Below are positions 1 through 10,289 of a stretch of DNA of 64,000 nucleotides, in pieces. Origin of the DNA: Pomphorhynchus laevis (lineage: Eukaryota; Acanthocephala; Palaeacanthocephala; Echinorhynchida; Pomphorhynchidae); assembly GCA_012934845.2 (NCBI GenBank), contig WNNJ02000520.1, forward strand, positions 36,433 through 100,432, in the 5' to 3' direction. How positions within the stretch are numbered: the first letter of the stretch is position 1; every line of letters starts with the position of its first letter. The notes under the pieces were generated by a model. That model saw only the letters and a program-made list of their open reading frames with translations. It did not search any database and had not been told where the DNA came from. Position numbers and translations under genes: made by a program.

Positions 1-1830
1 TATGTTTGGCATTCACGAGTTTTGTCATGTTGAAGGCAATGTTCTACTGTCACTTTGTATGTAGTATGGTTTTTATTTATGTCATACCGTCTAGTTGTTA
101 TTCTTTTTACTAAGCTTCTTCCTGTTTTCTCCTACATATTGTAATGAGCATTCGTGGCATGTCGCTACGGATACAACGTTTTCAGTTTTACAATTGAGAT
201 GTCCATCAATTCTGAAATCTAATTTTGTTCTAAAACTTTTTATTTTAGATCGTGTGCTTATTAGATAGCAACATTTACATATTTTGTCTCCGTAAGGACT
301 ACGTTCACTTTCGCTAAAATTTCTATTTGATCTTGAAATGCTGATAACATTCTTTGTGTGTTATTCATATTAAACACAATACGATGTTTTACATCAATGA
401 CAACGTCATAGTGAAGTTTTACATCAGTGAGAATATTTTTAAAGACTGTAGGAAGAGATTTTAAAGCCGGATGGTATGGGATACAGCTTACAGTTTTTAT
501 GTTCGGTTCTTCTGAAGGTCTCTGTGAATTGTGTGATATATTGATTTGATTATATATTAATTGTTTATGATAACCTCTATGCAGTATATCTGTGATTAGA
601 ACACCAATACATTTTACTTTTTCTGCACTTGTGCTACATATTTGATCTATTCGTCTTATTTCATTAAAAATTACTGTCCTGTTAATTGATTTTGGATGGC
701 AGCTATTATAATGCAAGTATCCCTCTTTTGAAAGACTTTCGTATACATGGTGGTTTCATATACATTATCAATTTTCAATAACTGTAAATCAAGAAAGTGT
801 GGAGTAGTGCTTATATCAATCGTGAATGTTAGGGATGATATGCTGTTTAGATGACTAAGAAATTTTTCTAGCTCTGTTTTTCCTTTATCCTATATTACAA
901 ATATGTCATCTATGTAACGCCACCATTTAGTTAGACGATTCTCTACTGACAAAATAAGTTATTCTTCAAGCCAATGCATGCATAAAATAGCAAAAATCGG
1001 TGCGACAGGCGTCCTCTTCGCTGTACTTTATTTGTATATAAACACTTCATTGAATTCAAATATATTATGGTACAGTATTAAATGCAAAGATTCACAGATA
1101 AATTCCACTTCTTGTTTTTCAAATTGTTGTTCAGCCAATAAATACCTAATTGCTGTTATTCAGTAGGAATGCTCGTATAGAGCGATTCGACATCAATTGT
1201 ATTGGCCGTTATATATTGTTTAGCGTCATTGAATATATTCAGAAAATCAGAAGTATTCCTAATATGTGAAGAGACAATTGGAAGCAATTCTTTGAGTTTA
1301 TTATGAATGTATTTGGAAAGTTTTACGTGACTGCTCCTATGCCGTTGACAATTGGACGCCCAGAACAAGGTTGTATGTGTTTATGGGTTTTAGGAAGCAT
1401 ATACAACTTTCCTGGTCCACCGTGATTTGCTAGAAGTTCAGCAGCGTGATGCGCTGGAATTACTCCGATTTTTCATACTTAGAAATAATGGATTCGAGTT
1501 TATCACTTACAAAAATTAAAGATGTATCTGGAGAAATACCATTCGTGCTCGTTGAAAGTTGTCCCACACTACAATCTCAGAGCTTTTGTCTGTGTGCTTG
1601 AGTATTAAGTTTGTCTTCTTGCGTAGACTTCTAAATGCAGATAATTATCCACAAGTCAAATTTTTACAGTTACATGCATTAACGTTAATATTCATATCGA
1701 AAACCTTTTTACCCACTAAATTATATGCATCAGATTTGATACTATCGTCAATCTCAAAGAAAGGATGGTAATATCAGAAGAACTTAACTTGCTTGAATTC
1801 ACTCCGAATCGACGACGTTGCAAAAGTGTT
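1..1830 (-). mobile_element. Penelope-like element, canonical order (RT then GIY-YIG), partial
   Basis: Read on the minus strand, from high to low coordinates, the pieces follow the order of a classical Penelope-like element. An N-terminal patch ends near 1560. Near 1380-1440 there is a GKLYMLPKTHK-type RT motif, near 1160 the SLYTSIPTE motif, and near 895-950 the catalytic YIDDIFV motif. Around 720-830 comes FLDLQL followed by the thumb region with SCHP. A GIY-YIG nuclease start lies at 100-210 (CHECSLQYVGE). PLEs encode a telomerase-related reverse transcriptase joined to a GIY-YIG endonuclease. The element is decayed, with several interruptions, and the window edge cuts its 3' part. Identification rests on motif order and is confident; the outer 5' limit is approximate. 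Confidence 0.8.
261..716 (-). pseudogene. PLE reverse transcriptase thumb / linker to GIY-YIG
   Basis: An open stretch of 151 codons reads from the SCHPKS motif through an arginine-rich RRIDQIC segment to IPYHPALKSLP. In Penelope-type enzymes this order follows the RT catalytic motif and precedes the GIY-YIG nuclease. It is the longest open part of the 1-1830 PLE. Neighbouring parts of the same element lie in other frames, so this is a remnant and not a working gene. Confidence 0.7.
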
Positions 1831-1844
1831 TAAAAATCAACACT

Positions 1845-1975
1845 TGACAACAATGACGACAATATTGTTACAAATTTGAGCAACACATTACTGACACAGA
1901 ACCAACCTTCGGTTTTGAGTAAAGGATTAAAATTCAACGTGGTATCACGTGAGTTTAATATGTATGGATCAAGAA
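1845..1975 (+). mobile_element. PLE N-terminal scrap on the opposite strand
   Basis: On the plus strand this stretch reads NLSNTLLTQNQPSVLSKGLKF. That resembles the segment found near the N terminus of Penelope proteins (NLS, then L-x-x-x-E/Q, then LSKGLxF). It abuts the minus-strand PLE at 1-1830 in inverted orientation, so a break with inversion or a second insertion is implied. It is short, and identification is by pattern only. Confidence 0.45.
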
Positions 1976-1994
1976 ATACTCTGTGTAATGCAAA

Positions 1995-2345
1995 ATACTA
2001 GGCTTACTCTGAGATTGATGATAGTAACAAATCTATGTGTAATATTTGCCAATGTTCAGTAGGTACGTCCCACATATACAATGGTTGTGCAGGTATATTT
2101 GATATCAGATGTCTTTGACATTCATTACATCTTTTAACTGATAGTTCGACCTCAGCATCAATACCGGGCCACCAGGAGTAAACCCTGCTAAGTTCTTTTG
2201 CAACACTCTTACCTGCGTGACTTGAATGCAACCATTGTATTACCTCCAATTTCAGACTCTGGGATTATAATTCTATCCAACCACATTAATAATGAATCTT
2301 CTGCATGCAATTCAGATTTTCGATTTTTGAATGACATTATTTGAA
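1995..2345 (-). mobile_element. Ty3/Gypsy integrase zinc-finger fragment (fossil)
   Basis: The minus strand encodes the HHCC zinc-binding head of a Gypsy integrase (WLHSSHAGKSVAKEL followed by CNECQRH) and the following PTEHWQILHID lead into the catalytic core. It is a near-identical short copy of 7045-7340, so it was duplicated from, or belongs to the same family as, the large Gypsy fossil at 6240-13765. It is a broken fragment only, with no LTR in sight. Confidence 0.8.
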
Positions 2346-2374
2346 TGACACTTGAGTGCAACCATTGTATTACC

Positions 2375-3378
2375 TCCGGTTATCACATGACCGTCTAGGA
2401 GTGACCACAGTTTGCAGGCTAAAAAATGTGCTCGATTCAAACACCTACCCAAAGATACGGAAAGAACTGCTATTCGCAATCTCGAGCAATACCGATTCAA
2501 ATGAAATTCTTAAGATTACATAGATAGAATTGATCCACTCAATCTCGGTTTCTTACAGTCAAGCATCCGAAAGTTTGATTCTCTTGTTGTAAATGATGGT
2601 CTGCATTGCAAATTGTAGGATTTAAGAACTAACACCACTAACAATTTTAACTAGATGTCGGAAATGCATTTTCACAGTGTCACAGATACAGCCGAAACGG
2701 CGTGTGATAGTTAATCTTACTGACGATGGCTGCCGACTATTACATGTCCGTCTACGAGTGACGAGAGTTTGCAGGCTGAAGAATATGCTCGATTCAAGCA
2801 CCTCCCCAAAGACACTGAAAGAATTGCTCTTCACAATCTCGAGCAATACCGATTCAAACAAAACTCTTGAGATTACATAAAAAGAATTGATCCAGTCAAT
2901 ATCGGTTTCTTGCAGTCAAGCATCCGAAGGGTTAATCCTCTGGTTGTAAATGATGGTGTGCATTGCAAATTGTAGGATTTAAGAGCTAACGCCACCAACA
3001 ATTTAAGCTAGATGTCGGAAATGCATTTTCACAATGTCACAGAGGCAGCCGAACTGCCGACCATTACATATCCGTCTAAGAGTGACGAGAGTTTGCAGAC
3101 TGAAGAATATGCTCGATTCAAGCACCTACCAAAAGATACTGAAAGAATTGCTCTTCACAATCTCGAGCAATACCGATTCAAACAAAACTCTTGAGATTAC
3201 ATAGAAAGAATTGATCCACTCAATCTCGGTTTCTTACAGTCAAGCATCCGAAAGTTTGATCCTCTGGTTGTTAATGATGGTCTGCATTGCAAATTGTAGG
3301 ATTTAAGAGCTAACGCCACCAACAATTTAAGCTAGATGTCGGAAATGCATTTTCACAATGTCACAGAGGCAGCCGAAT
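2375..3378 (+). repeat. Tandem repeat, three units of about 323-359 bp, with a conserved reading frame
   Basis: The signal ccgtctaNgagtgac recurs at about 2389, 2748 and 3071. A start-like block (gatgtcggaaatgcattttc) recurs at about 2655, 3010 and 3334. Units 2 and 3 differ by a block of about 32 bp present only in unit 2. On the plus strand each unit keeps one frame open for about 45 codons, with the shared core ARFKHLPKDTER, then NLEQYRFK, then a stop. A fourth copy sits at about 11870-12050 inside a Gypsy fossil. The protein is not recognised. The conserved frame suggests the repeat captured the 3' end of a coding sequence, from a host gene or another element. Confidence 0.7.
3012..3194 (+). 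CDS. Small ORF of 60 codons in repeat unit 3, unknown
   Basis: The best-preserved reading frame of the tandem repeat starts MSEMHFHNVTEAAE and ends LEQYRFKQNS. The composition is hydrophilic, with charged residues and no membrane segment or cysteine pair. Equivalent frames in the other units share the C-terminal 45 codons but not the N-terminal part, so the ATG here may simply be an accident of the repeat junction. No family is recognised. It is listed because four copies keep this frame, not because expression is evident. Confidence 0.25.
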   Translation: MSEMHFHNVTEAAELPTITYPSKSDESLQTEEYARFKHLPKDTERIALHNLEQYRFKQNS

Positions 3379-3390
3379 CTTTCCATATAT

Positions 3391-3884
3391 ACTCCTAGAC
3401 GAGCTGATTGTAGCCAGCAGCACTCATCAGTAGTGTAAACTACCATCAATCGTTTTGGCTGCCTTGCGATATATTAATAAGGCATCTCTAAGAATTTGCA
3501 TGGTATTGCCGCTTTAAACAAACCTCTTGCTTTCCGGATCATCCTAATTTTATTCAGTAGGAATTTTACTTGCTGTCGTTGCTGACTTTTTCAAGGATCT
3601 TTTGAAGTATACATTCTTATAATTTTAAGTCAGATTGTGTTAAACTGTGCTCTTGTAGCTAATAAGCTTAAGCTCCTAGACGAGCTGCTGGTAGCCGGCT
3701 GCACTCATCACTAGGGTGAACTATCATCAGTCGTTACGGGTGCCTTGTGATATATTAAGAAGCCATCTCCGAGAATTTGCTTACGTGGTAGCATGGACAT
3801 TGCGTCTTTAAACTAACCATGCGCTTTGCGGATCATCTCAATTTTATTCAGCAGGAATTTCACTTGCTGTCGTTGCTTGATAAG
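3391..3884. repeat. Two-unit tandem repeat, spacing about 282 bp
   Basis: A block starting ctcctagacgagctg at 3391 returns at 3673. Homology continues through gccttg.gatatattaa and down to ttgctgtcgttgct at about 3570-3583 and 3871-3884. The second unit carries about 18 extra bases. Divergence is visible but modest. No open reading frame or known element is recognised in it. Confidence 0.65.
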
Positions 3885-4440
3885 GAAGTCTGCTCTACTT
3901 GTAATCGATCTCCGGTTTATGGCAACATTTACAATTATAAAACTGAAGCTTATTAGCCAATATCATGCTATCACTTTAAACCATTTGACGTCACTCTACT
4001 AAAATGATTAGTGATAAATTATCATTATAAACGACTTTCACAGCTAGATGTTGTCATGGGAGTGCTCAAAATCACAATCTAACTCATTTCAGCTTTCATG
4101 CAAAAATGTTTTGTAAATACTCTGGACATTAATTCAGTATTTATTTAATGATCAATATTTATTTAATAAATGATCAATTTCGGTATAATGCACAATCAGA
4201 ACAAAGTTATATAAGTTAATAATTTTCCAATACAATCTACAATAAATGGAATAAGTTATGATAAAATGTATTTTTTCTTGAAAAATACATACATATTTAA
4301 ATTTATAAATCATAAATATTTAAATTCGCAGTCGTCGTAGCTTATTGCTTGATATACTCAAGCCTTTGAATTGTGCTACCTTCTTTTAAGCGTTCTATTT
4401 CTACTAATTTTATAGCCATACTTTTGTTAAGTTGTATTAA
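3885..4440. other. Intergenic stretch, nothing recognised
   Basis: AT-rich sequence without a convincing ORF. On the minus strand about 4330-4430 reads MAIKLVEIERLKEGSTIQ then RLEYIKQ and a stop. This is an exon-like scrap of about 30 codons downstream of the MGAT2-like fragment, but it does not match the expected continuation of that protein. Confidence 0.3.
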
Positions 4441-4612
4441 ATATTATTAATATATAAAAATTAATTATAATTAATTAATATTATAATTATTTTAATATAT
4501 AATTAATATAAATAATATATATAATTAATATAAATAATAATATATAATTAATATTAATAATTAGATATAATATAAGAAATAGTATTTAATATAAATAATT
4601 TAAAAACTAATT
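4440..4612. repeat. AT-only low-complexity tract
   Basis: About 170 bases consist almost wholly of A and T in ATTAATATA-type words (runs such as aattaatataaataat). It lies between two exon-like scraps on the minus strand and looks like an expanded AT microsatellite. Confidence 0.8.
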
Positions 4613-4644
4613 TGTTTGCTTTAAATAATTGCATAAATTCTTAC

Positions 4645-4902
4645 CGGTGCAAACTTGATATCCTGAATTACTTTGTTTATGTCTTTATCATACAGATCGT
4701 GGCTAAATACAATTAAAACATTATCGATTCCTTTAACCTTTTCTAGTGATATAATTAGCGATTTTTAATTTTCTAATCGATCATGTACTTGAACCAGAAA
4801 GCAGTATTTTACAGCAGTATTGTTATCCAAATATTTCTTATTGTGTATTAGTTGCTCTTCGTTTGATCGCATAATTTCCTTAAATAATGCATTATTCTCG
4901 TC
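4645..4902 (-). pseudogene. MGAT2-like N-acetylglucosaminyltransferase II gene fragment
   Basis: The minus strand reads YCFLVQVHDRLEN, a stop, KSLIISLEKVKGIDNVLIVFSHDLYD and then INKVIQDIKFAPV. This closely follows the start of the catalytic domain of alpha-1,6-mannosyl-glycoprotein 2-beta-GlcNAc-transferase (QVHxRxxYLRxLIxSL, then GI.xVLxVFSHD). That enzyme is a Golgi type II membrane protein that adds GlcNAc to the 1,6 arm during complex N-glycan assembly. The homologous stretch ends at a good donor site, cg|gtaaga, as expected for an exon. An in-frame stop replaces the YL of the family motif, and the next exon of the family is not seen within several kb. It is therefore a truncated or decayed copy. 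Homology upstream of 4902 is unclear. Confidence 0.65.
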
Positions 4903-5049
4903 TCTGATAGAGTAAGCTTGCAATTAAATGCAGATACGACTTCATAAAGAGTTTGGACATTTCCTTTGTTTGTTCGTGTTTCAATGAATCATATGCATGT
5001 TTTACATTCTGCTTATCGTTCATAATAAATGTTAAAAGAAGAATGAACG

Positions 5050-6235
5050 AACATACCAAATAAAACTATCTTTGATCTCAAAAATAAACGCATTAAAGGA
5101 CATATACTGATTGCGGTCAGGAATAATTCACCTGTCTATAGGTGCGAGGAATTGTCGCTCAGAAAATGGAAATATTTCAGTTTTCACGACAGCTAAACTT
5201 TATGGCTTAAGAATTTCGATATGTTTTTATTACTTTCCATGACGTTATTTTGTCATGTCATTGTGTCATTATAAATTTTAATTTTAAGACAGCTGAAATG
5301 TGGAGTTTTAACAATATTTTTATGCTCTTATCGTGGATAACGTTGCATTTCATAAAAAGAACGTTGTGATCGCTTTTTTTACATTAACATTTTCATGTAA
5401 AATTAGGATGAAAAGCTTTCACTTAAACACAAAATTTATTTCCTATTAATTGGAAATCGAAGTTGTCTGACAATGACCGCTTTTAACTGCGAAAGTAAAA
5501 TAGAAGTTATTTTTCACGTGATGGAAACTATAGCTTGATAACGATTAAACCACATTTTAAAAACTTGTCGTATTTGATAATACTTTCATAAATTCACTAT
5601 TAAATGATTATTTATAATTTATAATCTATTAATTTTTATATTTTAATTAACAAAAAAATAGTAGCCACAATTAAAATTGACCTATAAGGGAGAATATTCG
5701 TATTAGTCAGATTTGACCCTTCGAGGGAAATTATCTTTGTGCAATTGTATAACCTCAAAATCATTAAATGGGTAAATAGCATTTTATTATTTTTAGGAAC
5801 TGTTAGATGTTAATATATATGCATGAATATCTGTGCACACCTAAGCTAATACAATCATCCTAATACCAAATAAGACAATTGAAAAAATATCGAGTGCCTA
5901 GCTGGTAATTGCAAAAGTATTATATTAAGTTATTTTATCCCAAATAAATATATACATTAAAACATACATTTTAAACCAACGTACAACGACAAACTATTAA
6001 ACGTTTAGATACTGTCTTATATGTGCACGATTGTACTGCGAATCCCAGCCATCAAAGGCGCCGTTGGACTGTTGCAAACTATGCAGCGATTCGGAATGTT
6101 TGACGTGTAAGCGTAAACGCTACACACAAATGCAAAATCCCATTCCTTATATCTTCTCCCTCCTGAAGAAACAGCTATAATAGACCCTCGCTTAATTCCG
6201 CATATCGAACCTTTGTGATTCCTCCTTGTCATTAT
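5050..6235. other. Intergenic, no gene recognised
   Basis: About 1.2 kb of AT-rich sequence with only short ORFs that show no family pattern. No LTR, hairpin array or tRNA-like structure was seen. It may be host spacer DNA between the MGAT2-like fragment and the Gypsy fossil. Confidence 0.4.
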
Positions 6236-6239
6236 TTCC

Positions 6240-7420
6240 CGTTCTCATCGTGATCATATTAGATTAAGAGTGATTGTCATCAGTTATTTCATTATCTTTG
6301 GGTTCTTTGTGATATCTCGAATTTTCCGTATGCTTGTTGTCGGTAGGATTTGTCTCTTCCTACGTTTCCAGTGTTATTATTTCGACCTTACTTTTGCCTT
6401 CATATGTTTTGTTCGGTGTTGACGTTGTTAGTGGAACATCCCAATAGCTTTCTCCCGTCCTAATCAGATTTCCGTGATTTCGCATAGATGTACCATCACT
6501 TATACGGTATGATTGCCATCCTCAGCAATTCACAATTGTTGTGCCAGTCCAATATTTATTTTCACCAGCGCTTCGTGTCCAAACTTTCTGGCCGGGTACA
6601 AATTTACGATATTTAGCTTTCGTGTCCTTATATTGTTTCTGTGTTTGACTTTTTTCTGTTATTTCTTTTGATTGTTCACGTATGCTATCAAAATGTACTG
6701 GTAGGCAGCGCCCCATCATCATTCTCGTAGGCTCTTTTCCGGTTGTCGAATGTGGTGTATTTCTGTATGTGAGCAGAAATTTGAGTATTCTATTTTTGTC
6801 TAATGGTTTGTCCTTGAAGGCGCGGATAAAGCGTTCAGCTAATCCATTAGCCTGTGCAATACTGTTCAAATTCATATACACGGAATTGGGGTCCGTAATC
6901 ACCTACAATCTTTTTAGGGATTCAAAAGCGCGCAAACATTTCTGACAAACGGTCAATTATAGCATTACTGGTAGTTTTTAATAGTCGCACACTTCTGGCC
7001 ACTTCGTGCCAGCATCAAATAATACAAACCAGTATGATCATTACAAGGACCTGCAATATCTATGTGTAATATTTGCCAATGTTCAGTAGGTACGTCCCAC
7101 ATATACAATGGTTGTGCAGGTATATTTAATATCCGATGTATTTGACATTCATTACATCTTTTAACTGATAGTTCGACCTCAGCATCAATACCGGACCACC
7201 AGGAGTAAACCCTGCAAAGTTCTTTTGCAACACTCTTACCTGCGTGACTTGAATGCAACCATTGTATTACCTCCAATTTCAAGCTCTTTGGGAATATAAT
7301 TCTATCCAACCACATTTATAATAAATCTTCTGCATGCGATTCAGATTTTCGATTTTTGAATGGCATTATTTCCTTGATTTCGTTGGATGGCAATCTATAT
7401 CGTATATAACGATGAATTTT
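6240..7420 (-). mobile_element. Integrase part of the Gypsy fossil
   Basis: The integrase head with the HHCC finger (WLHSSHAGKS, CNECQ) lies at 7050-7315. The core end, with the NGLAERFIRAFK and LLTYRNTPHSTTGKEP wording typical of Gypsy integrases, lies at 6522-6900. Sequence down to about 6240 is likely the C-terminal tail. This part is separated from its RNase H by the PLE insertion. It is fossil and broken. Confidence 0.75.
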
Positions 7421-7429
7421 TGATAGCAA

Positions 7430-7945
7430 ATCAAATCAGCTAACTGAGTCTACGTATTTAATATAATTATAAAATAAACAAAACATAATAATGCTAAATC
7501 AAAAAGTAATAATTAAATAATAAAATTAATAATTGTTTTTAGATTTTCTATAATTTAAATCAAGTTAAAATAAAAAATTGAAATTTAAAATAAACGTCAT
7601 TGTTATGAATTGACTAATAAATAACATACGTTGTATCAGAAGAAGGATTAGAGGCCGTCAGGAGGAACTGCTATGTTCTCAGGTTTCGACCTTCTTACTC
7701 TACCCAACATTGCAACGGGGCCAAATACATGCTAATGATGTATTTCCTCTGATAAAACTATCTAGGATCTTATTCTAATACAAAGTATATTATTTATTAT
7801 CCATCCATAAAAATTTGCCACTTAAGAGTTTAAATTTATTCTTTATATTATTGTGTTGATTTATATTTTACTATTTTATGTTTGATGTTATTTTTATAGT
7901 AACCTAGTTTAAAATATGTATCTATTAAATTATTTAAATGATTTT
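7430..7945 (-). repeat. PLE 3'-end direct repeat, copy 1
   Basis: About 515 bp covering the last codons and 3' UTR of the permuted PLE. It matches 8838-9358 in the same orientation, for example at the words cagctaactgagtctacgta and aaatacatgctaatgatgta. Such direct repeats are usual when PLEs lie head to tail, where they look like pseudo-LTRs. Confidence 0.8.
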
Positions 7946-8129
7946 GAAGAAAGCCAATATCATTACATATTGTTGCAATTCTTAAAATTTCATTATTTAA
8001 TGTATTATATTTTATATTATATGGTATGCATGAATGCTCATGCGAAAATATGTTTTTTGTAAATTTAAATATGTCATCTTTACGATATAAATTAATAGTA
8101 GTTTTAGTTAATGTCAATTTAATGTTCAT
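7848..8129 (-). pseudogene. PLE reverse transcriptase thumb segment
   Basis: The 93-codon stretch reads NLYRKDDIFKF, then HSCIPYNIKYNTLNNEILRIATIC. This corresponds to the PLE motif order YRKP, H.HS.IP and RI..IC after the catalytic motif. It forms the C-terminal end of the protein. The same end is repeated at about 9230-9358 before the upstream copy of the 3' UTR. Confidence 0.7.
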
Positions 8130-8394
8130 ATCAAGATATATACCTTTTTGATCATCAATATTGGTTTTGTTAAGAATAAGGCTTTCTGGATAAATTTGTT
8201 CACTAATTGAACAAAAATTATTGCAATTAAATACACATATATCATCAATGTATCAAAACATATATTTCATATATTTATATTGTTTAGATTTAGTTTTTAC
8301 ACAGTTATGAACAAATTCAAATTCTATAAAGCTTAAAAACAAGTCAGCTATAATTGGGCTACTATTACCACCCATTGGAACACATTTTACTTGT

Positions 8395-8793
8395 CTAAAT
8401 ATATATATATGTCTCTACTTTTAAATAATTTTGATTTATCCAAATATTTAAGGATTCTATTAATTCAATATTATCTATATATTTATATGTACTTGGTGGT
8501 TTAATTTTTGTTAGATATGCGTTATAGTAATTATAACATATATATGTATATTTTTTTCCGAATATAAGATTAATTAATTTTACTAACGCTTCTTTAATAT
8601 CTACTAAATCTAGATTTGTATAAAGCGTACTAAAATCGTATGTATTTATATTTTGAAAATTTATTCCTTTTGTCTGTTCTAAAAATTCTTTTGTAGAATT
8701 AATACTGAAATAGTGTTTTATACCTGTATTAATTTCGATTACCTTGCAATATTTTTTAAAGTGTACTTTAATTGCTTTAAGTGTTTTATTCAT
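8395..8793 (-). pseudogene. PLE reverse transcriptase palm segment
   Basis: The 132-codon stretch contains INTYDFSTLYTNLDLVDIKEAL, in which FSTLYT followed by L is the aspartate-bearing motif A region of PLE RTs. Upstream lies the finger segment (TGIKHYFSINSTKEFLEQTKG). The catalytic YIDD motif is just downstream, outside this open stretch. The segment belongs to the second, 5'-truncated unit of the tandem PLE. Confidence 0.7.
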
Positions 8794-8837
8794 ATAGACA
8801 GAAAGTGGTTTTAATGTACATTTAATCGCACTACATA

Positions 8838-9358
8838 TGAATTAAATCAGCTAACTGAGTCTACGTACTTAATATAATTTTAAAATAAACAAAACATAAT
8901 AATGCTAAATCAAAATTTAATAATTAAATAATAAAATTAAAAATCGTTTTTAGATTTTCTGTAATTTAAATCAAGTTAAAAAAATAAAATTTAAAATAAA
9001 CTTCATTTTTATGAATTGACTAATAAATAACAGACGTTGTATCATAATAAGAATTAGAGGTCATCAGGAGGAACTGCTATGCTATCAGGTTTCGGCCCCT
9101 AACTCCTCTACCCAACATAGCAGCGGGGCCAAATACATGCTAATGATGTATTTCCTCTGAAATAACTATCTAGTACCTTATTCTAATGCAAAGTATATTA
9201 TTTATTATCCATCCATAAAAATTTGCCACTTAAGAGTTTAAATTTATTCTTTATATTATTGTGTTGATTTATATATTTTACTATTTTCTGCTTGATGTTA
9301 TTTTTATAGTAAACTAGTTTAAAATATGTATCTATTAAATTATTTAAATGATTTTGAA
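8838..9358 (-). repeat. PLE 3'-end direct repeat, copy 2
   Basis: Partner of the repeat at 7430-7945, with scattered substitutions. It closes the upstream PLE unit and directly precedes the RT of the next unit, as read on the minus strand. Confidence 0.8.
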
Positions 9359-9374
9359 CTTAGGTTTTATTGGA

Positions 9375-9480
9375 TTTTTATGTAATTTTGGATTCCAATA
9401 TAATGGAATATATATAATGGTATAGTTTATACTATATCATTATATTGGATTCCAATATAATGGTATAGTTTTATTATCTG
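9375..9480. repeat. Palindromic word ttggattccaatata, duplicated
   Basis: Variants of the palindrome (a)ttggattccaatataatgg occur at about 9390 and 9450 with TA-rich sequence between them. The stretch interrupts the PLE coding region between its N-terminal extension and its C-terminal end. It may be a small inserted or folded-back piece. Confidence 0.5.
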
Positions 9481-10289
9481 ATTCAACCAAATATCTGATA
9501 TAATTACTATAATCAAATATCTGATTCATTTATAGAACAGTGACTTTTAATAATTGTTTCAAAACTCAACTCACTACATTCATATGTTGGATTTACATTT
9601 AAATCATTAGAATTGACCTCTTTCATCAGCATATCATAATAAAGATTTTGCATATGAAGACAAAGTTATTAGTAGCTTTGTCAATAGTTGTTATTATATA
9701 GTTATTCTTTAATTTAGTAAGTTCTTTATACATATCGTTATTAATTTTATCTTTCCTTTTGTAATTGTTTGCTATTTTTTTTGTCAATTTTATCTTTCCT
9801 AATTTTTATCTTAGATATATTCGAGCTTTCACTATTAATCAGCTTACTAAAGTAATCAGTTAAGTTATTATATAAATTGTAAATTTTATTTCTATTTTTA
9901 TTATTATTTAATCTATATTTATACCTTTTTGATATCAGCTTTCTTAATTCACAATTTTCAATTAATTCTAGATTATGGGTACATATATGTTCATTTATTT
10001 TATAAAAACTAAGACTTTTACAATTGCGTTCTGTTTTTATTATGTTTCTAATATTATCGTTACATATTGATTTTAATTCTTTATTATAATTACAAATTTT
10101 TCGTCTTAATTGTGGTAGGAGTTGATTTCTTATTTTAGGAATATATTTACTTAAATCTGACCCTTTTATTTCTTTACTTTTAGAATTATTTAAAAGTCCG
10201 GCTATATTTATGTTATCTATACATTTATTAATAAAGTTTACGGTTAATATATATTTTCTATTGTTATTATTAACATTTATTGTACGATT

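Noticed and set aside
978-1166. Plus-strand ORF of 62 codons
   Set aside because: It lies opposite the catalytic region of the minus-strand PLE RT and has no independent support.
7848-8793. Selenocysteine (UGA) decoding in the permuted PLE, as reported for some relatives
   Set aside because: Where the RT segment could be read that way, the other copy in this window has an ordinary arginine codon, so decay is the simpler explanation.
7640-9190. Hammerhead ribozyme in the PLE 3' ends
   Set aside because: A ctgatga word and a cgaaac word occur on the minus strand near 9060-9100, but their order and the flanking stems do not give a standard hammerhead core. Kept only as a foldable motif.
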